Assembly: GCF_051020975.1 (NCBI RefSeq)
Contig: NC_135039.1
Span: forward strand, 11,320,692-11,384,691
DNA: 64,000 nucleotides
Origin: Osmia lignaria lignaria
Lineage: Eukaryota > Arthropoda > Insecta > Hymenoptera > Megachilidae
Reading direction: 5' to 3'
The translations under genes were made by a program, and so were the position numbers. Positions within the stretch are counted from its first letter, which is position 1; every line of letters begins with the position of its first letter. The notes beneath the pieces are model-generated. The model worked only from the letters and a program-made list of their open reading frames with translations, was not told the origin of the DNA and did not search any database. Positions 44,482 to 56,105 of the stretch are shown in pieces.

Positions 44482-47400
44482 TTACTCCAGTTCAGGGGTT
44501 ATCATTGTTTGAAACTTACAGCAAAGTCCGGCGTATCGATTCGAATAAACCATCCCGTAGCTGCCGCAAGCAGGCTGGCCTGATTGATAGGGTTGAAAGC
44601 CTAGCACGTTGCCACTGCGATGCGAAAGAATTAAGGTTAAACAGCGTCGGAAGGATGATTTATCGACGGTGGTGATGAAACGCAACCGATTACGGAGTGT
44701 GTTAAAAAAATTGATCGGCTAAACGAAAGGTGAAAAAAAAAAAAAAAATAAAATCGCTTCATGCATCATTCATCGTCCTCGTTCACGCTTGTTGCCGCTC
44801 ACGAAACCCCCTTCGTTATGATCAATCGCGAAACTGGAAGGAATGTATGACACCCTCGGATCGGATTCCACACACGTTCCACTCTTCGCGAATTTCTGAT
44901 ACTCCTTCGATACAGAAACGTCGAAGCTGATTGAAAATTAACAAGTAGACTGTTTAAAAAGCGGACCAGGTAAAACGGACTGGTGATTGTGAGGCAGCTC
45001 GCGTCTGAGGAGAGTACTAACGTATTTCCAGCTCGAAATCGTGAGTCTACTTCTGCGTTTAGTTGAATTGAAGCGAAAAGGAGATAAATGAAACCGAGCT
45101 GGAGTAGTTGGATGCAGAGGGGAGTAGCAGAGATGGAAAGGAAGAGTCTAGTTCGTTTAGTTCCTTGGGACTGATCTCCATGAATTTATGGGTATACATT
45201 TTCATAGAGAGTCCATAATGGCGGGGACTTAAAGTACCCCTTAAATGGAGTGGGGAGTACTGAAGTACCCCATTTAGATGGCGCTGGAGATCCCAGCATT
45301 AAGGCGCCCTCGAGGGGAAGATTGACGATTAAGAATAAGATGGAGGTGACCAGGATTCAGCCATCCTAGCCAGATTAAGCTGTGCTTTAAAAAATAAAAA
45401 CCTATGCCTACTATTGGCTCCTATTGCTCTGCATACTTGCACAGAATGATGGCCGTAAGTCCAGGGGTGTATACAAGGTGTCCCAGAATGAGTATAAGCT
45501 GCTTAAGGAGGTGGTAGCTGAAGTGATTCTGAACAACATTTGTTGTTTGATGCTTTGTTTTTGAATTATTAAGGAATAAAAAACAGTGACCAATTCAAGT
45601 GCGCATAGCGCGCGGGCTCAGGGACGGAATTAGGGCGATCCAAGTCCCTGTGTGGTCCCTACATGTGGGGGGCGATTACAGCCCAAACAAAGGGTGTATT
45701 ATTCTTCGTAGGAACTGCACAAGTTAATGAAGACATAAAATCTGCCGGCGTCGGGTGTGGCCCCCGTCGTCGGCGGAGTTGGCACGGGGGGGGGTCAAAG
45801 GTTAGACCCTCCCCCGTGATGGGGCGCTATGCGCCAAGGGTGGTTGGGTCCCGGTGTTGTTCGTTAGAGGTCCCGGGGGCCTTCCTTATGCCCAGTGCGG
45901 GTCACCGTGGGGGTATTAGCCGGTAAAAATCCGGCACTACCCTCGGCCCCTCCCCAGGGGGGCTGGGGGCGTCTTTGGAAGATTTTCTCCAAGAAAAAAA
46001 AGACATAAAATCTCGAGAAGTAAAGAAGTTGGAGGCATAAACCAGCCAGGAAGAAGGAAGGCTCAGTGGCATACAAGACACTCCGAGATGAAGACATGCG
46101 TTGGGACTGCATGGATGGTTGGAGATTTGGTGAGAATTGATATTACGAAAGTGTTACAATGGAATATTCTCACCTGGGCCCGTAGTTGCAGACGTAATAC
46201 TTGGTGTAGCCTCGAGCCGGGTCGTAGTAGAAGGAGTATCCACAGCCCACGAGGTACGTGTCGCCCCAGACGATCTGCAAGTAATTTAAAACCTGCTTCA
46301 TCCCCTTGAATAACCGAGATTCCTCGGCTCTGCTCGACGGAAAGTGTTCGTTCACTTTTTCTCGAATATTTTCTCTGCAACGCGATTGCAGCCGGGGATT
46401 ATTCCCGCGATTCCGAGCACGCGTGCCCGCTAATGATTAATTAGTTCAGTTACCAACTCTACGAAACAAGCAAAAAAATTGTATCGCAACGATATTTTAT
46501 CTCTGACTCCACTGAATTGGATTATACCCCGGGACTTTTCGAACAGTCGTTCTTCAAAGTCATCTTTACAAGCCGAGGGGAACTTACGCAGCCTGGAAGT
46601 GTTCTATGTACTCACAGAGAGATTCATTTACGTGAATGATCACCAACCTGAGTGTAGTGCCCAGTGGCGTCGCTGTAACCGGCTCGATAATGTTGCACCT
46701 CGTTGAACCAATCCGTGATCCTCTGTCTCCAGTTCGGTTCGTCGTCGAACGGTCCCGGAGGTCTCGTTGTCCATGTCCAAGCGATATTTTGCCCCACTGC
46801 GAACCTACCTGTAGATCGATCACCATTAATCTTGATCGATCCAAAGAGATAGAGCGGAGAATCGCTTTTCTATCTGGACGATTTCTTGCCCGTTTAATTT
46901 ATTGACTGTCGCATGCATGGCGAGCCTGAGTCTATTGTAAATCCAAGGGAAATGGAGGATTTCAATTGATGTACAGGACGATACAAAAACAAAGTCCCAA
47001 ATTTAGAAAGCTACTAAGTGTCCTACAGTGAATACAAATGTGTTAACGAAGAGTGAAGTGATTCGTAGTGTTTTAAAGTAAAGTGCAAGTTTTATGCAGT
47101 GTATAGGGTGATTCAAAAGTGGTGTTTCAAGTGTTTTAATGTTTCAAAGCTGAGAATGAGGATCATCTTCTTCAAAAGGTACGTGTACAATAAAAGTTTA
47201 TAGATTAGTTAAGTACCTATGCGAGATTGGCACCTACAGGGTGTTTCAAAAGTAAACAAATTTACTTACGAACGTTTCTGGAATTGTCGTGGATCTCCGT
47301 GCACCTGTTCGCCCATCTCTGCGCGATCGCCGCCAATTCGTCGTCCCAGACCTACGGAAGAAAGAAATTCCCTTGTCGTCGGAAGGAGATTCATGGCAAA

Positions 47401-50400
47401 CGGTACCGGTTCGCGGCAACTTAAGTAAATTTGTTCTCCCGTTACACAGGCACGTTTAAACGCGGCGAGAAACCGTGTGAAACGCAGCACCAGAGTTACC
47501 CAATGCGCGCCACGTTAAAAAAGTATTCCACGAGAAAATGTGACGAGAGGAAGGATTAAGGAGGCAGCATCCTCTTACCATTTCCCTCATATTCGCGGCG
47601 CTCGGCTGTCCATGAATCTGCCCCAAAGCCACCAGCTGTCTCAGCCGATTATGCTCGTCTAAGATGGCCTGCTTCTCCTCGCAGGATAAACCGCTGGATC
47701 CTGCGAATGAATTGACGCTAATCTTAATCAAGTTCAGGAAATCCGAAGATCGCGATGGGGCAAATCCTAGCGATGGACTGTGTTCATTGATACGTAGCGC
47801 AGTCAGCGCTCGATAATTCCCTGCACTTGTTTTAGAGGCGGGAAATTCTAAGAATCAGGGAATTATCGAGCATCAGTGGTGCAGCTATGCAGTCGTTGGC
47901 TATCTAGGCATTCCAGCAGGGAATTAGCGAGTCCCTATAGTATCAGGTCTTAGACTTTTCTAAAACTACAGTATCGCCTCGGAATAAGCAACTCGCTCTT
48001 ATGAGCAGGTATGCTATTCGGCTTGACTTTGATCTCGAACCGGGACGGGAGCGGCACACTATAAGGTAATCGACTGAACAAGCGAGTTTTTCTTTTTTAA
48101 AAGACAGAAGATGACTTCTTTTCTCATTCTGGCATTAAGCGACACTTGCTCTGCGGGCGACTTCAAACAAAGAAGAGGGGATGTCGAGTTGCTTATTTCG
48201 AGGCAATCCTCCAGTGATTCGAAGCTTATCACACCCCCTATGAACACAGGATAATAAGGACATTAAGAATGAATCCTCATTAGAGAGTCCACTGTTTCAT
48301 TGATCAATCCTATTCACTGGCGTGTTGGCTCAGGATGTCCTTTCTTTCATTAATTGCTACCGTTGCCTTGTACCAAGCTGACGGAGCTGGTGAAATTACA
48401 AATTCAACCGGTTTTAATTGATTAATGCCTCCGAGTGGTGTTTTAGTCCCACTGAAACACGCTGCGCTGGATATGAGAGTTTAGCTGCGTGCAGACTCGT
48501 TTATTATGCATTTGCATTCCTCCACGACTCGGTACAAAGGGAATCGTACGCGCATCGAGATCAGTGAATATTATCAATATTCTTATTTCGTTGTTTCGTA
48601 AACCATCAGGGATGTCTATAGTCGCTCAAGTTTCCCTACGCTTCTTGTTTCTCAGCACCTCGGTCCCTTTGAATTGCTCTTAACTTTCTTGGAATCTGCT
48701 TTAACGACGTTCCCTCTGTCTTTCCCCGAGGAAACTTTCCTTCTACCGTATTCTTTTCCCTAATAACTTTTACATCCGCCAGGGGGACGAGGTTCCTACC
48801 TTTGTCTCGGGGTTGCATGTAAATTTTCGAGGGACGAGTCGGAAATCGATTAGATAAATTCTCAGCAACAATTTTAATTAATCTTCCCATCGATCGAGGC
48901 GTAATTTCAGCGAGGAAACGTGAATAACAATTCGGTCGAACCTCGAACGGATTTCCCGAAATTTAACCAGAAGCTGATGTTTTAATTCAGAAACGTGGTC
49001 TCGCCGAGGCACACGCTATTTTTAAAGTCGAATCCGTTCGATGTTCGACGCTGTATCGAAACGTAATAGATTCGAATTTTCTCCCTGTAAATAATGTACC
49101 GACTGAATTATTCATGAGACGAAGAGTGGCACAGCTGGACGAAAAGCGGAGCAATAAACTTGCCTACTTCTCTTTTTCGTTCTCTTCTTCATCCTCTCTT
49201 TTTTACTTACCTAATTACCTCTGGGTTCCGTTTGACGTCTCAGTTAAAATGAGAAACACCTAACCAGATGTTATTTTTCTCTTTTTTTTTTCTTGGACAG
49301 ACGAGATTAAAGCGAAGCAAATTTCTTTTTCAGTTTGATATATTTAGACCGCAGATATTTTTGAAAATTTATTATAAAATCGTCGTTTCCGTGCTAGCGA
49401 ATTTGCATAATAATTTATCCGATTGTTATGTCGTACTATCGATATTCGTTTTAACGTTCGTTCGTTTAGTCTCTCGAAATCACGTTACGGTATTGTTCGT
49501 GGATTAATTAAAGGCCGTCTCTTTTCCTGTATCATAAATATTAATGAATTTACCTTGTTTATGTATACAAAGTTCATTTTATTTGATCCATCCTGATTTC
49601 TGTTTATATTTCCAGTTAATATTTCATATCTTAAATCAGACGATTTCGAAACGACCGGTCGTACTCGGCAATAAAAATCCTTTCTAAATTCTGGAATCGC
49701 TAATTTTCCGTTGCTATTTTTAATTACGATTGCGTAATTAGCTTTAAATATAGCCCACGAGAGCGAAACCTGTTTTTCAAAACCTATTTCTCTGATTTTC
49801 ACCCGGAAATTCTCTCGATTCGAAAAAGAGATTATTTCGTCAACGGTGGGAGGGAAAAATAAACGAAACGACGATTAAATTTCCCTAGTCTGTGTATTTT
49901 TTTCGCGTAACGATTAACACGCTTCCGTTTTAACGGGGGCGGGAAAAAAATTAGTATTCTCGTCGTATTGCTGGATTTATTCAAATATCCCTGTGCTCCC
50001 TCTAAAAGGACCAGATTACCCTGGAATTAAAATAATCCAGCCAGACGCACGACCTCTTTTTTCATCTCTAATTCTTTTAATGCGTTTTTTTTATAAGCGC
50101 GTATCGCGAAATTATCGGTTTATTAATACAATATTCAGCGTTCAACATCGGCGTAATAATATCACTGTTCGATGGAGAAACGGAAATCGATAAACCGCCG
50201 AAGCTTTTAATTGATGAGAGAAAGTAACCCACGAAAAAAGACTTTAATTAAACTATCATTATGATTGCATATTTAATTTTCTTTCGAATAATTTAACGTA
50301 CAGTTTATAAATGCAAAAAGATATTCCGTGATGTTTAATTCAGCATCGATACCTCGCCGTTTATACGGCATCGATATCGACCAGGGTACGAGAGGGGGCA

Positions 50401-51850
50401 TGAAACTGGAATTAGACATTTGCCCAGCGCTGTATACACGGTCAGTTTCTTTTTGTCCCGGAAATGAGGAGGGCTTGGCCGGGCCACGGTACGTAACGAT
50501 TCCGCCGACACCTGCTAACTCCATTCTCTGTCGTGGCTCACAGTTAAATGGATTTCGTGGGAATGGACTTGGTAGCTTGTTAAATAAATAGTTCTCCGAC
50601 GAGGCTACCGGCTCCCATTCATAGTTACCACGGTTATTCCAATTTTCTACCAACACCGATGCCCGCCTGTCGTTGACCCATTGTGGACCAGTATCAAGAT
50701 TTTGCCAACATCGACCCTCGATCACAATCGAGGATTCCTTACAAAATGCCCATTGAAATTCCAAGGCGGTTCGCTAAATGGATTAGACACTGTGTCGAGG
50801 CTGGTCAGACAGGTATGAATGTTTCGAAATCATCTGTGTGTCAGTGGACCCGATATATTTGCATGATTTCCTTGTCTGATCTGCGTGAGAAGAAGTCCAA
50901 TCGTGAATGGAACGAGATACGTGATCGTTGAACGAATTCGGACTTAATTGACTCTCTGTCGTTATGGCTGCTTTGGCGCGAACCACGTTAATAAATCAGA
51001 GTTTTAATTAATTCAACAATTGTCGCCTCCCCTCTGGATCTACCCTCATTTGGCGGTCAACCCTTTAAGGGTTAACGATGATAAAGAAACGAGATGAAAT
51101 TCTGAAGAAAAGAGATCATTTTGAAAAGAGCAAGAGAGAAGTGAAAGGTGAAAGAAGTTAGGAACTAAAGAATAGATTAATTCGTTCTGGTAACGAGACT
51201 GGTAAAACGTAGGTTACGTCTAGTCACGTTCTTATCGGGGGGAGCGCGTTGTCTGAAGGCTGATGGACGAGCTTGGAAATCACGGTACTCGGCTGCACCA
51301 GAGGCAGAGCAGAGATTATTCAAATCGCCGCTCGGAGATGAATCACCTGAACTCGAAATCCACGCGCCAAGGATAAAGAAGCCCGACAAAGTGACAAGTG
51401 TAAAGATTGAAACAATGCTATCCAGGCGAATTCTTGACCCCCAGACAAATGACCCTCTTCTCAGCCACTTGCTTCGCTGTGTCCTCACTAATTCTTTCTT
51501 GGGTCTTTGTTTTCCTACTTCCCTCCTCGCGAAGTTTTCCTAACCGAGTCTACCCAGCCCCAGCTATCTAGTTTCCTTAAGTTTCCCCCATCCTAGACGT
51601 CTCTGATCTTTCAAACATCAGAAGTTTCCTCATATCCACCTAGATCCTCCAACTCCTCTTCAAACTATCTGACATTTCCCTTTCGTTCTCTGATTTACCA
51701 CCTGTCCACGCCTAGTCAGACCTGTCACCGGTTATGATACTCACTTAGCATGGTTTTTCCAACGCACGAAGGCCATGAGCTGTCCACCAACACCATCGGA
51801 CTTAAGACCAGCACCAGTATCAGCCAGATTCCGTCTCTCTGTCTCTTCAT
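44482..51850 (-). CDS. CAP-superfamily (antigen 5/CRISP-like) secreted protein, six exons
   Basis: Secreted CAP protein of the type named venom allergen 5-like in Hymenoptera; the family also has non-venom members. Exons: 51850-51745, 47700-47579, 47351-47270, 46808-46648, 46274-46174, 44614-44482. Phases agree and give 234 residues. An N-terminal signal peptide has the hydrophobic core IWLILVLVLSPMVLV. CAP landmarks: EHNRLR (His), WANRCTEIH, NEV (Glu), GHYTQIVW (His) and YVCNYGPSGN. Eight cysteines follow the signal peptide. The last exon ends GLCCKFQTMITPELE-stop. That stop (TAA) overlaps a consensus donor GTAAGT, so an isoform skipping this end is possible. Intron 5 carries a retrotransposon fragment and intron 1 is 4 kb. 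The family is certain; venom expression cannot be told from sequence. Confidence 0.92.
45473..45650. repeat. Half copy of the foldback family seen in Mrj intron 4
   Basis: TGATTCTGAACAACATTTGTT, then TTTGTTTTTGAATTATTAAGG and an AGCGCGCGGGCTCAG-like segment, match the arm at 170-270. It starts near ACAAGGTGTCCCAG, a diverged form of the ACAGGGTG end. No second arm was found. Confidence 0.55.
45745..46000 (+). mobile_element. A-tailed retroposed fragment with 13-bp target duplication
   Basis: The insert lies between two copies of AGACATAAAATCT (45732-45744 and about 46000-46012). It is GC-rich and ends in a run of eight A after GATTTTCTCCAAG. The body matches the three fragments at 10008-10545. 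Poly-A and a long target duplication indicate LINE-type target-primed insertion: a 5'-truncated non-LTR end or a SINE. It sits in CAP intron 5. Confidence 0.75.
47701..51744 (-). other. CAP gene intron 1
   Basis: 4 kb between the signal-peptide exon and the LSCEEKQAIL exon. It contains one unexpectedly long minus-strand frame (50764-50273, 163 codons) without recognisable domain or splice context. The rest is AT-rich and unremarkable. Confidence 0.6.
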
Positions 51851-52066
51851 TTTCAAAGTTTCCTCTCTTCTGAAATCACAGTCCTTGGTCCCTTGGACGA
51901 CACTGGATGTTCTATAACCTCGTGGGTGAATCAGTATCAGGTTCACTCGGACGCAAGTGGCTGGTCGATCAGCTGATGAAACCAGACGATTTACTAGACT
52001 CTCGAGAGTCAGAACCGGTCGTCGGACGCAGACGGACACTAATAGCCGCCACGCTCGTCTGGCTGC

Positions 52067-52073
52067 CTTTATA
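52067..52073 (-). promoter_or_regulatory. TATA box of the CAP gene
   Basis: TATAAAG on the minus strand, about 220 bases before the ATG at 51850. An initiator-like TATTAGTGTC lies about 30 bases downstream. The leader between is GC-richer and unspliced. The placement is what a secreted, tissue-restricted insect gene would show. Confidence 0.55.
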
Positions 52074-52267
52074 TTCACCTGTCCCATAGGTTGGACGGTG
52101 TAATTGTTGGGGCTACCGGTTTCTATGGAGGGGACCAGTTGCATGGTCCTCGATAATGGCTGCTTCAACGGGTATTCAAGGACAGTCTGCAATCTGCCAT
52201 CAGGAGCTTTTCTGTTGGAAAATGTTGGATGGTTCGTGAAGAATCGTGATCCGTCGCAGCCATTACG

Positions 52268-52604
52268 CCATATTTTCACGATTTATCTCCATTTTATGGA
52301 TTGTCAGGTGCTGAAGAGCTCGCACTGACGTCGATTGTCACTTGTAGAAACTTGGAACTGCGAAGAAATCTTGGAAAAGAGTATGCACAGGGCGATTCAT
52401 ATATAGAGGACGAAGTGGACGCAGTCATTCCGCCACATTTTCACGATTTATCTCCATTTTATGAAATGTCAGATGCTGAAGAGCTCGGACTGATATCGAT
52501 TATCACTTGTAGAAACTGTGGAAGACAAAGAAATCTTGGAAAAGTGCATGTACAGGGTGAGTCATAAATGGAGGACGAAGTGAACTTCGACAGTGAAGCA
52601 AGGA
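52268..52604. repeat. Tandem duplication, about 168-bp unit
   Basis: Two copies share CCATTTTATG, GCTGAAGAGCTCG, CACTTGTAGAAAC and AAGAAATCTTGGAAAAG. Each ends near an ACAGGG(C/T)GA motif. An 88-codon plus frame spans the repeats but has no known motif. Confidence 0.65.
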
Positions 52605-52652
52605 AACAACATTCTTCCAAGTTATTTGACTTGGTACATCGAAGTTTGAAAA

Positions 52653-53292
52653 TCAAGGAAAATCATATAGGGTACTGGCCCCTCGGCCTAGGGCTTAGGA
52701 ATGGTCATAATTCTTCATTGGGGTCCATTTGAATAAAAATGGCTGAAAAAGTTAATCAAGAAAGTGTATGGGCGTCGAGTTGGCCTTTGACTTTTTGGAT
52801 GCTATTTTTTCAAAAACTATTATTGGTAGCAGTTCATCACCCTATTTTACATCATCTGTTTTTCCTCATATTATATTTCAATTTTGCGACATATTCTAAA
52901 CGAGGCAATTTTTTCAAAACTCCCTCATTTCTAGGCATTGCCTAGAGGTACTTTTAGGTATATAGACTGGCCCGGTTCAACCCTCCGACATGGCCAAAAA
53001 GGCACATAACCAAATGACCATTTCCAAAAACCCGTCAAAGAGGCGCATTAGATCAAATCTAAAAATATGCATTAGTACTACTGTCCAAGGTCTACTAAAT
53101 GCAGTTGAGTGTGGTGCTACCTATAATATTTTTTGAGGAAATGGCCTCCAAAAAGTCAAAGGTCAACTCGGCACCCATACACTTTTTTAACAAACTTCTT
53201 TAGCCATTTTTATTCAAATAGACCCCAATGAAGGATTATAACTATTCCTAAGCCCTAGGCCGAAGGGTCGGTACCCTATACGATTTTCCTTG
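52653..53292. mobile_element. Long-armed inverted repeat (640 bp)
   Basis: Arms of about 150-180 bp (52653-52830 and about 53130-53292): CAAGGAAAATCATATAGGGT on the left pairs with ACCCTATACGATTTTCCTTG on the right. The centre is about 300 bp and non-coding. It looks like a foldback element inserted in the duplicated region. Confidence 0.65.
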
Positions 53293-54940
53293 GTGCTCTT
53301 TGAAGACAAAGTGTATACAGGGTGATTCGTAAATGAAAAAGTCTCATCTGGAAGATTGATCATTAGACGGCAATTTGGACAAATGGGACTCTTAAACTTG
53401 CTAGTTCAAGAATCGAAGGATGATATGCAGTTTTCTAACGAGCTAATTTAGAAGCAAGAGACCGTTTCCCTATAATTAATGTGCTTACACGGTCCGCGTC
53501 ATACACGAGATTAACGACAGTTTCCAGCGATGCGGAGTCGAATATAAATTCAGCAAAGTTTCGACGGAGGAGCCGCGAAGAGGGAGGAAAGTTTTCCAGA
53601 GATCTTACGCTCCCTAATAATCGGGAATAATTAGTCGACGGCCGAGTAATTGCCCCGATTCACCTGCTACACCTTTTATTCTCGTTTCAAACTCAGGGTC
53701 GTTAAATATTCACACTCGTATTTTAACCTTTTTCTTTTAAACGCTGACTTTTACGATCAAGTAAAATTATTACTGCAACTGTCAATATCAATAAATTTCT
53801 AATCGAACGATCATTTCGAATGAAAAAAAAAAAGAAAGAAAAAATAAAAAAGAAAACGAGTCGCTTCGATGGACGGATGGGAATTTTGATCATCCTGTCC
53901 ATTCTCTGTCGAGATTCGTATCATGGTCACATTTTAGCATATTCAGAATCTCGTGGAAGAGTCGCTCTGATCGGATAATATTCCGAACGAATTATAATCC
54001 GGATAAGTGGAGGGAATTATGGCGTAATCGACGATTTGAATCGTTACATTTTGTAATTGTCGATCGTTTGTCAAAAATCGCAATGTAAATTCTGCCTCGG
54101 AACGGGTGTATCGACCGGTTCGATCGATTGATCATCGCGAGTCGAGGAGGCAGACAGCGTTTCGAGCGGAATTAATTATTCTCCATGGGAGTTGTTCCCC
54201 GAAATGGTTGATTATACGACTTATTTGCATCTCCAAACCAGGTGTTCCTCTTTTTTTTTTTACTCGATCCACGATCTTGCGACACTGTTTCTCCATTTTT
54301 AATGAAACAGCGCAGAATCTTGTTATTGAGAAAAAAAAACAAAAGGAAAGCAGACAAAAGACTTGGATCAGTTTTCTTCTTTTATCTTCCGTTGTTTCGT
54401 TTGAAGAACGAGAGAAACGTGAGGTTTCCTTAGACAATCGTGGTCAATACGGTTCGAGAAATATCATAATAAGGTTCCACCGGTTTTGAAAGCCGGGGCG
54501 TTCGTTAAACTGACGTTTGAAATGATTTATCTCGTCGAGGACGTGCGAAACGTTGTTCGAGAAGCTGCTAGCGAATGCACGTTGCATCGGGCTGCTGCAC
54601 TTTGGAATGCAAATTCTACTGATACTTTGCCCGGGACCGAGAAAATTTTTCTGCCGTCGGAACGTGCTCTGCGTTTCGGCTTGTGTTCTTCGATTTATTT
54701 TTCCTCGGATCTTTTGATCGATTTTAGAAATTTCACGGAAATAGCTGCGACCGATGAAGCATCTGTTCGTTCAGTTGGCATCTATACTGAAATAGGTTTG
54801 TTTTGTAGGAGAATTGAGGTATTACCTTGTTCGGTTTATTTTTATGGGCTCTATATCGAAATACTGGGACATTGAAGCGTCGAAGGATTGGGAACTTGAG
54901 AAATTGAATCTTTGGACTGGTGGTGTCTTGGATCGGTGGA
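53293..54940. other. Intergenic, no gene recognised
   Basis: Open frames on both strands at 54106-54489 and one at 54486-54875 lack motifs. An ACAGGGTGATTCGTAAATG end motif at 53318 has no identified partner. Confidence 0.45.
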
Positions 54941-54944
54941 ATTG

Positions 54945-56105
54945 CGGGTCGTGGACACCAGGGAATAGTGGAATTTCAGATCGTAGGAATATTTTACCAT
55001 AGGCATTTTGGGCCGTGGAAATATAGGGCCACTGGAATTCCAGGTCGTGGAAATATTAGACCATAGGAATTTTGGGCCGTGGAAGTATAGGACCACTGGA
55101 ACTTCGGGTCGTGGAAATATAGGACCACTGGAATTTTGGGTCGTGGAAACTTTGGGCCACTGGAATTCCAGGTTGTGGAAATATAGGGCCACTGGAACTC
55201 TGGTTTGTGGAAATATAGGGCCACTGGAATTTCAGCTCGTGGAAATATAAGACCACTGGAATTTTGGGTCGTGGAAATATAGGCCCACTGGAATTTCAGG
55301 TCGTGGAAATATAGGACCACTGGAATTTTGGGTCGTGGAAATATAGAACCACTGGAATTTCAGGTCGTGGAAATATAAGACCACTAGAATTTTGGGTCGT
55401 GGAAATATAGGGCCACTGGAATTTTAGGTCGTGGAAATATAGGGCCACTGGAACTTCAGCTCGTGGAAATATAGGACCACTGGAATTTTGGGTCGTGGAA
55501 ATATAAGCCCACTGGAATTTCAGGTCGTGGAAATATAGGACCACTGGAATTTTGGGTCGTGGAAATATAGAACCACTGGAATTTCAGGTCGTGGAAATAT
55601 AAGACCACTAGAATTTTGGGTCGTGGAAATATAGGGCCACTGGAATTTTAGGTCGTGGAAATATAGGGCCACTGGAACTTCAGCTCGTGGAAATATAGGA
55701 CCACTGGAATTTCAGGTTGTGGAAATATAGGGCCACTGGAATTCCGATTTGTGGAAATATAGGGCCACTGGAATTTCAGCTCGTGGAAATATAAGACCAC
55801 TGGAATTTTGGGTCGTGGAAATATAAGGCCACTGGAATTTTAGGTTGTGGAAATATAGGGCCACTGTAATTTCAGTTCGTGGAAATCTAGGACCACTGGA
55901 ATTTCAGGTTGTGGAAATATAGGGCCACTGGAATTTCAGCTCGTGGAAATATAGGACCACTGGAATTTCAGGTTGTGGAAATATAAGACCACTGGAATTT
56001 CAGGTCGTGGAAATATAGGGCCACTGGAGTTTTGGGTCGTGGTAATTTTAGACCATTGTGATTCCGAGTCGTGGAAATATTATATCTCCGGAATTGCGGG
56101 TCGTC
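54945..56105. repeat. 32-bp minisatellite array, about 36 units, 224-bp higher-order period
   Basis: The unit is GTCGTGGAAATATAGGACCA followed by CTGGAATTTTGG (32 bases). Edge units are diverged. Within 55265-55720 a block of seven units recurs at 224 bp: for example, the ATATAGAACC variant is at 55341 and 55565. The consensus has no stop in any minus-strand frame, so several repetitive open frames of 66-113 codons appear. I read these as by-products. Confidence 0.92.

Noticed and set aside
51725..52279. 184-codon minus frame upstream of the CAP start
   Set aside because: The CAP protein starts at the ATG at 51850 with a clear signal peptide; the upstream part is leader and crosses the TATA promoter.
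54851..55544. Minus-strand frames of 66-113 codons rich in YFHD and ISTTQNSSG
   Set aside because: Fully explained by the stop-free 32-bp minisatellite.
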